Below, piece after piece: positions 22,861 through 33,600 of a DNA stretch of 64,000 bases. Where the stretch lies: positions 445,274,028 through 445,338,027 of the forward strand of contig CM042688.1 in the NCBI GenBank assembly GCA_023614405.1. The letters run 5' to 3'. Under the pieces are notes generated by a model. That model made no database searches and was not told where the DNA came from. It saw only the letters and a program-made list of their open reading frames with translations. The stretch's first letter is position 1; each line of letters starts with the position of its first letter. A program made the translations under genes and the position numbers. This DNA comes from Avena insularis (lineage: Eukaryota; Streptophyta; Magnoliopsida; Poales; Poaceae).

Positions 22861-25607
22861 TGTTCGAGCAGAAAAAATCTACAGCTGGCCGCAACCCAGC
22901 TTCCTCTCGTCTCTTTCCCGCATAGTGCAGCGGGCAGCAGTCAACCCACAGCGTAGCTTAGCCCACTTCCGGCCCAAACCAGCCTAGCTCGCGTACCCCT
23001 TCAGTTCGTCAATCTTCGTCGATGATGGAAGAAGCTTGCTAGAGCCCCCTCTACCGCTCGTCGGCGCAATGACTTGTGTCGCACGCAAAGATCAACGCCA
23101 CTGCTGCCAAAGTCAACGAACCCTAGCCCTCAGCTTCCGTAGGTACCGTGGCGCCTCGCTGTCCTCGACCTCCTCTTGCCTACCTGAGACGCCCATGAGA
23201 ACCGCTGTGCTCCCCTCGTCAATATCCCGGAAGGAATCAACCGGGGGCGGTCGAAATTGAGGTCCCGGTCTTCGTCTTCCCAAGCTCTGGCACCACCATC
23301 ACCGCTGCTCCCGGCCACACCTGGCTTCCCCAACGCACCAACGTGTTCGTCATGAGATCCCGGTGCTCCCGCACCCCTCTATTCTCTCCTTCTATTCCTT
23401 CTTCGTGTCCGCATTGTCCATTCGTGGCCACCGCCGCAGAAGCTCATCATCGGCCGACCTCCAATGACCATTTCTTGGCGGCGCTACTACCCCTCAATCG
23501 CCTCGCTCCTCTCTCTCCAACAAGCCCAACCACAAGACCCCACACGCAGTAGATTGATGGGGGCATGCTCGTCCCGAGAGCAGCTCCATTGCTGACGTCA
23601 TAATGACGTCAACATGATGCAGTAATTCTTTATTTTTTTAAATTTTATTTGGAAATCATTTCTGGTAATTAATAATAACCTTGTGGGCCAGTCTGACAGA
23701 TTTTAATAATATTGGAAAATGATTTCTCAATTTAATAAAATTCTGATATGTGGGGCCATATGGAAAATAAATAAACTTAATATATCACAAAAATGTTTAA
23801 TTATTTTAAAACTGATATAAAATGGATTTAAATTGGGAAAATAGTAACTAATCATTTTAAGTCAGAAAACTATGTACAATATATCAAAATATTCAGCAAA
23901 ATGGGATGTACACAATAAACTCATAATCATGCATTGTTAAACAGCTTCAACTAAGAAGTTTGTTAGGAGAATAATAGCAACCCCATAGGTGCATTTGGGG
24001 TTCCTTCAGAAATGCCATCTTTGGGGCGTTTCGACCCTAAGTAAATTGATGACCAGTTTGTCATCATTCTTTATTTAGCATTGCATCGATGCCATGTGTT
24101 GATTCTTTCTTCCCTTTCCGATGTTTCTTCTTCTTCTTGGTAGACCTCAGGGTTGATGTGAGAAACCAGATCGAGTCCAAGCTTCAAGATCAAGATCAAC
24201 ACCATCAAAGGTTATCGACGAATGATGCCAGATGCCAAGAAGATGAACCCGAAGATCTATAGTTGGGTATCAACAGGAAATGGATAGATATAGTAATCAT
24301 ACCTGATGCATGTTTCCTTTGTAGCCTATACTCCCTGACCCACTGCTCCTAGCATAACTAGGGTTTGGATTTATAAGCGTTGCTAGAGATATTACATCTG
24401 TTGTGCTTATCCATGCTTAGTTGTTACCGCTAGTCCATTCGATTGATGAATCAGAGTTTGCTAAGACTTATACGGGAGGCCATGGTGGGTTCTGGTTTTT
24501 GAACTAAGATGAGCGTACAGCCACACGGGGGCCTAGAAACCCCCTCGACCAACTAACTTGCCTATTAGATTCCATGAGTCACCTAGTTCGGGCATTCCAT
24601 TCGACATATGTATTCTGGTTGTTTTCGAAGGAGGTGTATTCATAACTTGTAGGTAAGCATGGTCGTGAGCAAGAAAGGAACGGCCTTCGTAATCTTGGTC
24701 CCTGCGCAAATCACTGGGGACCAGCTTCAGGACTTGATCCATTATGACGGCATCTCCCTAGGGCGTGACTCATGGTCTCAACGAAATCAAGGTAAAGGTC
24801 ATGGTCAACCACCCTCTGCTGGCCTTCCAAGGAAAAGGGCTAAAGGTAACTAGCATTAAGAGTTAGTTGGTACGTGTAAGTAATGTTGTGCACCTTTGCA
24901 GGGTATTAATATTTTTAAAAATCTGTGTCAGCGGTTATGGATGACTTGGGAACGAACGTGATGATCATAGAGAACTATAACCTAATCGTAAAACTTGGCA
25001 AGTAAGTGTGTTCTAATGATGCTTCCTCAGGGATCGAGGGGGTGATCCTATTTTGGTAGGTTCAGCTGATAAAGTTTTGATGGATATAAAGGATGATCAA
25101 AGCTATAGATACCATTCTCTTACCCCTTTTAAATGTTCTACTTAGACGAGCTTCTACTTCCTCTTATTTTACAAAGAAAGATAGATTGATGCAAAATAAC
25201 TCCACTAGCCATAAGTCTTGCAGAGTACACCATGTACTTAGCCTTGCTTTATTGATACTTTTGCAGCAGGTAAGTTTTACCAAAAAATATGAGTGAAGTA
25301 CGACCTCGACATTGACAAGTAGCTTGGGGTTCCTGGTCAGCAGCCTAGAATATATGGGTTGGGACATCACTGTTATGCTTCCGGACTCTTAGGCCATTTG
25401 TTAAGTTTGCTATACTTAATAGAATAATTTTATTTTTGTTGTTTGATGTTTGATATTTTTGTTTTTTTCTCAGTTATGAGCTTGTTGTAATAATTTTGTG
25501 TCATAGGGTCACTGTAACGTTACCGATTCTATTATTGTTTGCTCTCGTTAGGCTTATGTTAGGCGGAGGTCTGGGATTTGCTTAACCCCGATCCCGAGGG
25601 TGTCACA
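22861..25607 (+). repeat. Right part of a long Ty3-gypsy-type LTR (B), plus strand
   Basis: The layout copies that of the Tekay-like LTR at 51291-55187: a GC-rich part (22870-23570), then AT-rich DNA, then an end CTGGGATT...GAGGGTGTCACA closely resembling CTGGGATTAAAA...GGGTGTTGACA. The distance from the CAAGATCAAGATCAACACC landmark (24190) to the end is also similar. The frames at 23036-23552 are GC-driven and not gene-like. The left border is unknown. It interrupts the copia LTR edge at 25608. Confidence 0.5.
23593..23611. promoter_or_regulatory. Paired TGACGTCA palindromes (bZIP-type sites)
   Basis: Two perfect TGACGTCA octamers lie at 23593-23600 and 23604-23611, 11 bp apart. TGACGTCA is a high-affinity plant bZIP site, and paired TGACG motifs are the layout of as-1/ocs-type stress elements (as-1 spacing is 12 bp). 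They sit within LTR B. Function is inferred from the motif alone. Confidence 0.5.
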
Positions 25608-25698
25608 TAGTTATAGCATAGTATGAAACTATTATGAACTAATTGGAGATATGATAATAAACCTATTTATTATTTGCCTCTTGGGCATATCCCTTTCA
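25608..25698 (-). repeat. Terminal piece of a copia LTR, minus strand
   Basis: The minus strand begins TGAAAGGGATATGCCCAAGA and continues with the AATAATAAA and TATTATCATAT words typical of Angela/BARE LTR starts. It compares well with the first 90 bases of the LTR at 4121. It is cut on the left by LTR B at 25607 and abuts LTR A at 25699. Confidence 0.65.
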
Positions 25699-27879
25699 GT
25701 TTGAACATCAAAGTTGTGTAATTTTGCATGCTCTACATGATTCTGGCCTTGGTTTGAATTGAATCTTGCTAAAATTAATGAATTATTTTTTGTGAATTAT
25801 TGAATGGAATAATTCACCAATAAATCATACTAATTCCAAATAAGGCACATAATATGTCTAAATCGATCAGAAAAAGATACAAATCAATATATGCTATCCA
25901 TGCAAGAAATTTCATCTTGTTTCATGCATTTATATTAGAATCCAGTAAGGCTTTCAACATATAAAAGTGACAAGTCAAATTTGATTTAATTCTATCATGT
26001 TCTCAATGCCTCACCTATGTTGTATACATGTTGTACCTTGCAATCGAGCATCATACCATCATGGAATACATTATTTTATTATTGCATATGCTTCATATGA
26101 TTGCACAATTTATTTATATGGACCTTGTGTGTTTGGTTTTCATCTAGATAGATCATGAGCAAGGAGGACACCAAGAGGCTTCTTAATATTACCTAGAACC
26201 TAGTTACTTCACCCTATAGTTTCCAGGCAAGCATTCCTCTTCCTCCATTTACATTGATAGCACCTACACCTCTATCCTATTCTTGCATTATGAGTTTCAT
26301 TTTTGTTAGAGAGTTGCTTTCCCAAGTACTGCACAACTTTTACTTTTTAGCCCCATTATATAGCTTCTTCCCTCTATCCCATCAGATACTACTACAAGAG
26401 TTGTGTGAAGCCATGCGAGTCGTAGAATTGCATGTGTTGGGTTTATGTGGAGTCTATTGAGATGAGGTAGACAATGAGGTACCCTAAAAAACCAAGTTGT
26501 GTAGTAATGGGATAACTAAACAAAGACGCACTAGTGGACAATATCTGAGATTTGGCTTTTATCCACTCACTTGTGTCCCGTAGGTCCCGGGTACTTTATT
26601 GTTCCTTGATTATCGCACTATACACATGCAAGAAACTTTCTGGGACCCCCTCAACATGATCTTAATTTTAAGTTTATTTTGGGGCCCACAATTAGTTTGG
26701 GGATTTATTACAATCTTATACTTATGCCATGCTTTACTTCTTTATTTACTATTGTTGCTTGAGGAGCTACTATTGATACTATTTTGGATGTCCCATGTTT
26801 ATTCTGTTTGGACAAACTTAGTCAAACTATCAGGTTTCCAGTCTTTTTTAGCTATCGCCACAAACCCTAGGTCCATTTCGGAGCACAACCGACTATGTTG
26901 TCGGTAGCTTAGTGGGGTGGCCCCCTAAAACAACCTCTGGATTTTGTATCGTGATACCTTGTTGCTTTTCATTTGCTTTTTCCCCGAGGCTGAACATGGG
27001 TGTATTGCTATTTATGCACCCCTACAGGGTAAATCTTTTCAAAAAGCCATGTTCGCGGTTAAGTACTACTTGGAGCACAGTTTCTCGATCATAGACAACT
27101 AGAATTAAAGTAGAACTATAAAGTTGACTAAACTTGACTAGTAAATAGTGCAAGCCTAATGGAATGTTAATAAAATTGCCAACTTGTGGATATTATTCTG
27201 TCATCTCGTTTTGTAAGCAAGATGGTGGTTCAGATATGCTTTACTTTATGTAATATATCTAGTTAGATGATTGTTATAGTGTCTGTCTATAGAACTATTT
27301 CGATTTTTATCTTTCGCTGCAGTTGCATCAACCCTCGGTCATCCCTTTAATTTCATAAATACTTGTTTAGTACCTTAGGGTCTCACATATGGAATTTGTT
27401 AGACTGTCATGAATATCCATATGGTGGCTACTTCGTTGATGAATACAATAAGGAAGATGTCGAACCCCTTGAGTAGATATTCTGGGGCTTGTGATTATGA
27501 TATTTGTGGATTGGAATTTGCTTTGTTCTAGGCATCTTATGCCATATATGTATCTTAATCCGTATTTGAATTTATGCTATTCCGCTTGCTCTAGATGATA
27601 CCGATGTACATGGACAAGTGCCCTATGTTATGATATTATATGATATGTATTTGGATCTTGCTGTAAAGGCGTTGAAATATATTTCTATTTCTTATAGATA
27701 GTTGTGTTTTAGAGGTACTATTGTATGATCGTATCTCGTACTCGCCATGCCCACTTGTGTACGAGAGATGCATATCTACGGGATATGTTAGCTTCTTGCG
27801 CCTCTTCATACCTATGGTGGGACCATCCACCATCGGGATAAAGCAACACATGTCCCTAACATACTGTCTAGGGTTTACA
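25699..27879 (+). repeat. 5' LTR of family A, plus strand, 5'-truncated
   Basis: It ends GTCTAGGGTTTACA at 27879, then two bases, then a perfect tRNA-iMet primer site, so this is a 5' LTR of a plus-strand element. It is collinear in reverse with 19589-21790. Its left part is cut at the copia junction. Short frames such as 26599-26907 are matched by the inverted copy at 20631-20984 and are LTR sequence. Confidence 0.65.
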
Positions 27880-27881
27880 AT

Positions 27882-27894
27882 TGGTATCAGAGCC
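27882..27894 (+). promoter_or_regulatory. Primer binding site, tRNA-iMet type
   Basis: TGGTATCAGAGCC lies directly downstream of LTR A. Confidence 0.85.
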
Positions 27895-28349
27895 TTTTCT
27901 CGCGAGTTGGAACTCGAACATCGGGAATGTGTGACACCCCCTATTTGTTTGGTAAGGGCGCGAGGTGCTCCGAGCTCGACAACAATGAAACATGGAAAAC
28001 ATAGAGTTTTTTTACCAGGTTCAGGCCACCCTTCAGCTAACAAGCCTACATCTTGACTTCTTTACTATCTAGAGATCTGTAATATTTACACAGTAGCTGA
28101 ACTCTCTTGTAGGGTAGCGAGAGTGCTTCATAGGATTCCTTCCCTCTTGTTATGTTTTCTCTTCTCTTTCCCTCCTCTACCTCGTTCGTCTACCTCCCTA
28201 GTTGAGCTCCTCTCTTCTATTCTTCCTTTTGTGTCTCGCTTACTACAATGTTACTTGTCACTGGAAAAATCCTCTTCTCTACGGATAGGGGCCATCCTTT
28301 TATATGCCAAGGGGTCACCACATTATTGTCCTATGTTAGTAACACACAT
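27895..28349. other. Short family-A internal piece, then unassigned repeat DNA
   Basis: 27895-27928 would be the leader of element A. From TGTGACACC at 27929 the sequence changes character (TTTTTACCAGGTTCAGGCC, then pyrimidine-rich DNA) and looks like an inverted LTR fragment of another family. It ends at the LTR of element D. No gag or pol of element A is present. Confidence 0.35.
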
Positions 28350-28891
28350 TGTTGGGGATATGCTATATGGGTACCCTCATAGCATGTCACCAATCCGCCT
28401 AACCTGGGTGGCCCATAGTTGGTAGCAAGGCCAATGGCCTACTGGGCGGCCCAATTAGACGGATCCAGAAGGGATGCCCATGCCAGATAAAGGAAGGCTA
28501 CGCAGGAGTCACCAAAATACTCGGAGCTTGGAGTACAAGACACGGAAGACTAGTTCGTATTAGTGTAGGACTCTTTACCTTGTCCGGCAAGGACCTTTCA
28601 CTGTAAACCCTAGGTCTTGGCGCCTTTATAAACCAGCCTGCGGGAGCCTTTAGGGCAAGACAACCTAGATCGTACAATGTGCAACACCTCGCACAGCGAA
28701 CCTATCTCTGTAACTCCGCGTATTGCCATTATAGTGATTTATAGAAGGAGTAGTGTTTCGCCACCGTTGTGGGACTTGAACCTGGGTAAGATGTGTTACC
28801 TCGTACCCGCCAACTCTCTGCCTTACCCCACGTCTCTAAACATGTACTGTGAGGACCCCTCCATGGCGTACTCGTCGGCAATACCACGACA
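28350..28891 (+). repeat. 5' LTR of gag-only element D
   Basis: TGTTGGGGATATG at 28350 and ACCACGACA at 28891 bound a 542-bp LTR with a TATA box at 28627 and a primer site two bases after its end. The matching 3' LTR is not in the window because element D is interrupted at 30699. Confidence 0.7.
28627..28632 (+). promoter_or_regulatory. TATA box of LTR D
   Basis: TATAAA within GCCTTTATAAACC, about 260 bp before the LTR end. Confidence 0.55.
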
Positions 28892-28893
28892 GT

Positions 28894-28905
28894 TGGCGCC
28901 CACCC
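28894..28905 (+). promoter_or_regulatory. Primer binding site of element D
   Basis: TGGCGCCCACCC starts two bases after the LTR. TGGCGCC-type sites are common in grass LTR elements; I do not assign the tRNA. Confidence 0.65.
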
Positions 28906-28925
28906 TAGGGGAAGAGGCGCTTTGA

Positions 28926-30565
28926 GCTCTACACCGGGCGAGGTCCAATGTCTTCGCAGGAATCAACAACACCGTAGCCATCAGATGCATTCTCTTCTCC
29001 GGCAACGTCTCGATCGTCCCTCCAGATGAGTTCTGGGTGCCGATGAAGACGAACCCTACACATTGTTTCATCATCCCCTTCGGAGACATCCACATCTTCA
29101 TGGGCGAAATTGACTCGGGTCCTAGCTCCCTGGAAGCCGGAAACTCGTCAAGCCCCGCACGGATCCCCTATGAGCAGGACACGTTCGCGGAAGGATCTAG
29201 GGCATACCTATCCTTAGAGTATGGTGGCTCGGATGAGGAAATTTCAAGACCCACCCAAACCGTCCCTGTGCAGGATATAAAGGTGAATGGACCCCGCAAA
29301 TCCGCTTGGATTCCTCAAGCATTAGAGATGCACAGGTCACACTTTGTCGGTGTAGTCACCATCTTCGATCTGGCAACATGCGTTGAAAGGTATGGAGAAT
29401 CTCCCCGTGAATACCTCGCCAGATGGATGAGGGTGACGGAAACCCTAGAGCGCGACCATGCTGACGAGCTCGTATACCACTTCGTGGAAGGGCTCACACC
29501 AAAACACTCCTCCGGCATACCCTTCGAAGGCGGCAGGCCGCAGGTCCTCTCACCAAATATGCGGATGCCAATGAAGAGGCCATGACAGCAATCACCGTCA
29601 TAGCCGGAGGAAACAACAACAACGACCCGCCTCCATCACCCTCCATAACCTCCATCGTCAACACCGAACCAAACTCCGACTCCATCCTTGATACATTATA
29701 CGCCGACATCAATATGGATGGCGACGGCTTAGACGCTAACTCGGAGGAATACAACGCTGATATGCGGGATATTGAGAAGGAGATCGAGAAGGAGGAGCGC
29801 ACCAAGAAGGCCAATACTTCCCACCAGGTGCTAGTCGCCATTGGGAGCGTGATGGAAGAAGACAGACAGGAACCGGAATGTGAGAGAGCTCCGCCCATGC
29901 TAGCGGTTACCATAGCAGCAGCAACCAAGAAAGCCGTCGAGCCTATGGCTCTGGCCAAGGCCTTGCTTCCTCCGATAATCCGCCTACAACTCGCATAGGA
30001 ACTCATCACGTCCCCCAGTATTGCTCGACAATCAAATCAGCCGCCTATGCCACCATCAACGTCAACAGCTGGCAACCCATTGGCCACACCCGCCAACAAA
30101 GCAATCTACAGCGCACTCCTCGTTGAGCCTATCACCGTCGCCCATATCCAGAGCATTATGGAGCTTGATGAGAAATGCGCGGCAATATTGGCGGAGGCCA
30201 AGTGCATCATGGATCAGGGTGCTAAGTTGGATGAATACATGGCTAAGGCGCAGCAATCCATTAAGGCGGTAAGAGCTATGAAAGCTGAGTATAAGCAATT
30301 GCTGCTAAAGCAAAAGGCAAAGAAAGTGCCAGCTCACGCCGTCGAAGATCCCGGCGTTCGGTGAAGGTTGGGGTATGATGGATCTAACCCGACAAAAGCC
30401 ACCCCGTACATTGATTTAGAGGGGAGGCAAGTCATGCCAACTCTCACCCTCAACATTGCCATCCCCAAGACCCTCCTGGAACAAGACATGTTGCCAAAAG
30501 CAGTTGCTCAGGTGTACGATCTCGTAGCCAAGGCATGCAAGCAACAGGAGAAGTCCGCCTCGTAG
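28926..30565 (+). pseudogene. gag-like region of element D
   Basis: It would encode a capsid-like protein. The first frame is open from 28926 to 29585, with no upstream ATG before about 29043. It carries a strand-rich start (FIIPFGDIHIFMGEI) and a retrotransposon-gag stretch (ESPREYLARWMRVTETLE, then ELVYHFVEGL). The frame shifts near 29550 into one that runs through NEEAMTAITVIAGG, an acidic region, and a helical segment with heptad spacing from about 30150 to 30330 that should form a coiled coil. Stops at 29996-29998, 30362-30364 and 30563-30565 break it. No zinc knuckle, protease or polymerase follows before the interruption at 30699, so whether element D had a pol cannot be seen. Confidence 0.7.
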
Positions 30566-30698
30566 AGGTTCGAGTCCAACCCGGAGCTTTGCCAGTCAAC
30601 CCTGAACATCCGCAGAAGGCCCAAATCTCCCCGTGATGAGGGATCGCATACAGGCTCTACGAGAAAAGACGGAGGGAGACACGCAACAGGACTGACAC
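30566..30698 (+). other. Element D sequence up to the LARD insertion
   Basis: Short non-coding continuation of D. The last five bases GACAC (30694-30698) are the predicted target duplication of the LARD; the partner is beyond the window. Confidence 0.45.
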
Positions 30699-33600
30699 TG
30701 TGGGGCCCCTAGATTAATCCTCCGAGAATGCCTGTTATGCATACACCACGATCCCATGATCAGTTAGTCTTGGCACACATAACCGACAAGTATCAAAGTA
30801 AACATCCATACTTAAGTGAATGCCTGTCATACCTTATTTTCCATTACGGCTACATAAATTAACAACAGCGGAACATCATCAAGCGTAGAGCCCGAGCCAT
30901 GCCTTAACCTACCGGGAACTGACTAGGAGAGCATCCTAGCTCGCATAGCCGTCAACTTCATCCTCTTATTGATATCTAACCAAGTTAATAGCTAGGGACA
31001 ATGCCAGTGAGTACTTTGAATATACTCCCAAACCACCTTAAGATAACAATAACAACAAGAGGATATGCATTATGGATGTGGTAGTAGGAGGGCTCCAACG
31101 GAGGTTCTTTTCTCAAATAGTTTCTCTTGTAGACATAACATCTACATATCTTGTTGAAAACTTTTGTAAAACATTTTGGAAACCTTTTTGAAAAGTTTTG
31201 GAAAAACACTAGGATTGGCTCACCCATTTGTTCCTCCTTCTGGTCATCCCATGACCAAACTCCTTTCCTTCCTTTTCGACCATCCCATGGTAAAAACATG
31301 TATCCTTTCCGACCATCCCATGGTCAAAACATTTCCAAAGCCATTGCTTTTCTGAAATCCTTTTTGAAATCAAAACCAGCACCGCTCTATAGTAGTTTGT
31401 CCAACCCGTCCATGACCGCGGACACGGCTATTCGAATAGATTTACACTCTGTAGAGGTTTTACACTTTACCCACACCATCCGGGTACCCTACCCTGATCT
31501 ACACCGATCGTGGGTCGAGTAACCGATCAAGACTCTCCGGATGCCCACTCCAATATAGGTGCCTACCCTATGAGTGTTGTTTCCCCTCAAAACCGGACGC
31601 CCTATATAGTTCCCAAGCAAACCGGAGTGCTCTTTGCACTGCACAAAGTCTGTGCTTTCAATGAGGGGCTCATAGTAATGTGTGGAGTCCCGTAGACCCT
31701 TAGTTCCTTCTCCAGGTCGATGTCTTACATGGACCTTTACAAGAGAAGGGCACCCTCCAGGAGTTTTAAATCCCCCTGTAGTAGTTGTAGGCAGCTTATA
31801 CCAGAGTAAACAAACATCAAGCCCGGCCCTGTCCCATTCTAGAGTAATGTGGGTGCACGGGTTAAGTTGTTATAGCTAAAGCTGCAAAGTACCGGGTGCG
31901 TTTTCATAAACATTTTTCCGCCATCTTTCTTTTAGCCTTTTTGTAAAACCAAAACCCTTTGTCAGGGTCTTCCCGTCCTCTAGTTTTGCTTCAGCTAAAT
32001 CAGGGTCTCCAAAGGGGGTATGGTGTTATACACCATCTACCATTCCATGGTCAATTAGGTATCATCAAGGGGGTTGTACTTAGTATTACACATGTGTAAT
32101 GGTTTCGAGGAGCCAAACCACTACCCTAAATAGATCTTCATAGTATAAAACAATGAAGTTTACATAAACAGTAGATAAAACATGCATAAGTAAAATATTA
32201 GGACAAGGCTTATGAGTAAGAAGGTGGATTCCCTGAGATCAGCAACCTAGCAATATATGTCCCTGGACTTCTTCTTAGAAAACCATAATAACCAATAAAT
32301 ATAACCATCCTCTTTGGTCTTTGATATAATCATGTCTATCATCGTTATGGATCACATATAAGCAATCAAAGGGCACAATTAACACTAGGGATACATACAT
32401 CATTACAATACAACAAACAAAAATACAACAAACTATTCACTTCAGTAGGTTTTGATAGATTGAGATCGTACCATTTGGAAATAGTGGATAGGAATTTGTG
32501 GAACTCGTTTAATGATTTAATTGCCAGATACCACCTAATGAAGGGGTTTTGAACTAAGGTTTGGGTCTGTATGATATCAATGTGCAAAATAATATCAAGA
32601 GATAGGTATTGAAATAACAAGGCCAACAAAAGTGATTTCATGATTTTACCAATTTTCCTTGATTAGTTGTGATTATTTTAGTGGTATTAACCATAGTTTA
32701 GGTGATTAATTCATCATAAAAGATCTGTATGTCAAATAAATTTGTTCTTAGAGGTTATTATACATCATTGAGTTTGTGATGTTTGAGAGTTGGAATTACC
32801 TCAAAATAATTACCAGAATGGCCTTGGGAAAATCCCAAAGTCAGTTATGCATGCAATTTGTCTTTTTAACAAGATTTATTCTACAAGTCCAAATGGTATA
32901 AGGTCAAGGTCATTGGATGGGTATGGCAAATAACTTCCAGTAGGGATTGGATTCATGATGTTTGGTGTTATATAGCTTCTGTTAGGATTTATCGAATGAT
33001 AACACTACATACAAAAGGTTTTAAATCCTTAAAAATCCTTAGAAACTCAATAATTAGTGAGCTCCTGGTTTTTGGTGGGCATTGAGATACCTCATCAGTC
33101 AGAGTTTGAATGAGGTTAATTCAATTCATGGTTTGTCCTAGGAAATTTTCTAAAGGCAAAAATGAATGGATTTTGTTATTTTTACTAATGTCAAACCATG
33201 GTTCACCTTCACATGAGGTAAAATGCTAACTGGTAGGTATAGGAAAATCCATTCAGGGAAACTTTTTTTATCTCATTTGGATATGTATAGATCACTGAGG
33301 AATTTATTTAGTGTAAAAGACACATTTTAGTAGATTCAATTCCAGCAAATAACTAAGATAAATATTGCCAAGAGACTAGCTCTACATGGTAGAGAAAACT
33401 TCATATAGCATGTAAAAAATTAGGTATAGAAATTTGTTGGTATCTTCCATTTTCAAAAGGATTTAAATCTAACTGCTCTAAAACAGATCTAGTAATACTA
33501 AAAGAATTTAAAGAAAAACAAAAGGGGCAGTGGGTGGCCGCGGGCCGGATCTGAGGAAAATGGGCCTCCCTGCTAGATTTTAGCCCACCCGGCCGTGATC

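Noticed and set aside
19589..25607. One 6-kb LTR spanning the whole interval
   Set aside because: It has TG and CA ends, but flanking 5-mers (AATAT and TAGTT) do not match, and the right part reads as a plus-strand LTR end while the left part matches a minus-strand family-A LTR.
28823..29101. Antisense frame over LTR D and gag
   Set aside because: It overlaps the better supported plus-strand gag frame and LTR signals.
29494..30009. 171-codon minus-strand frame
   Set aside because: Shadow of the gag region of element D; serine/alanine-rich reading typical of an antisense frame.
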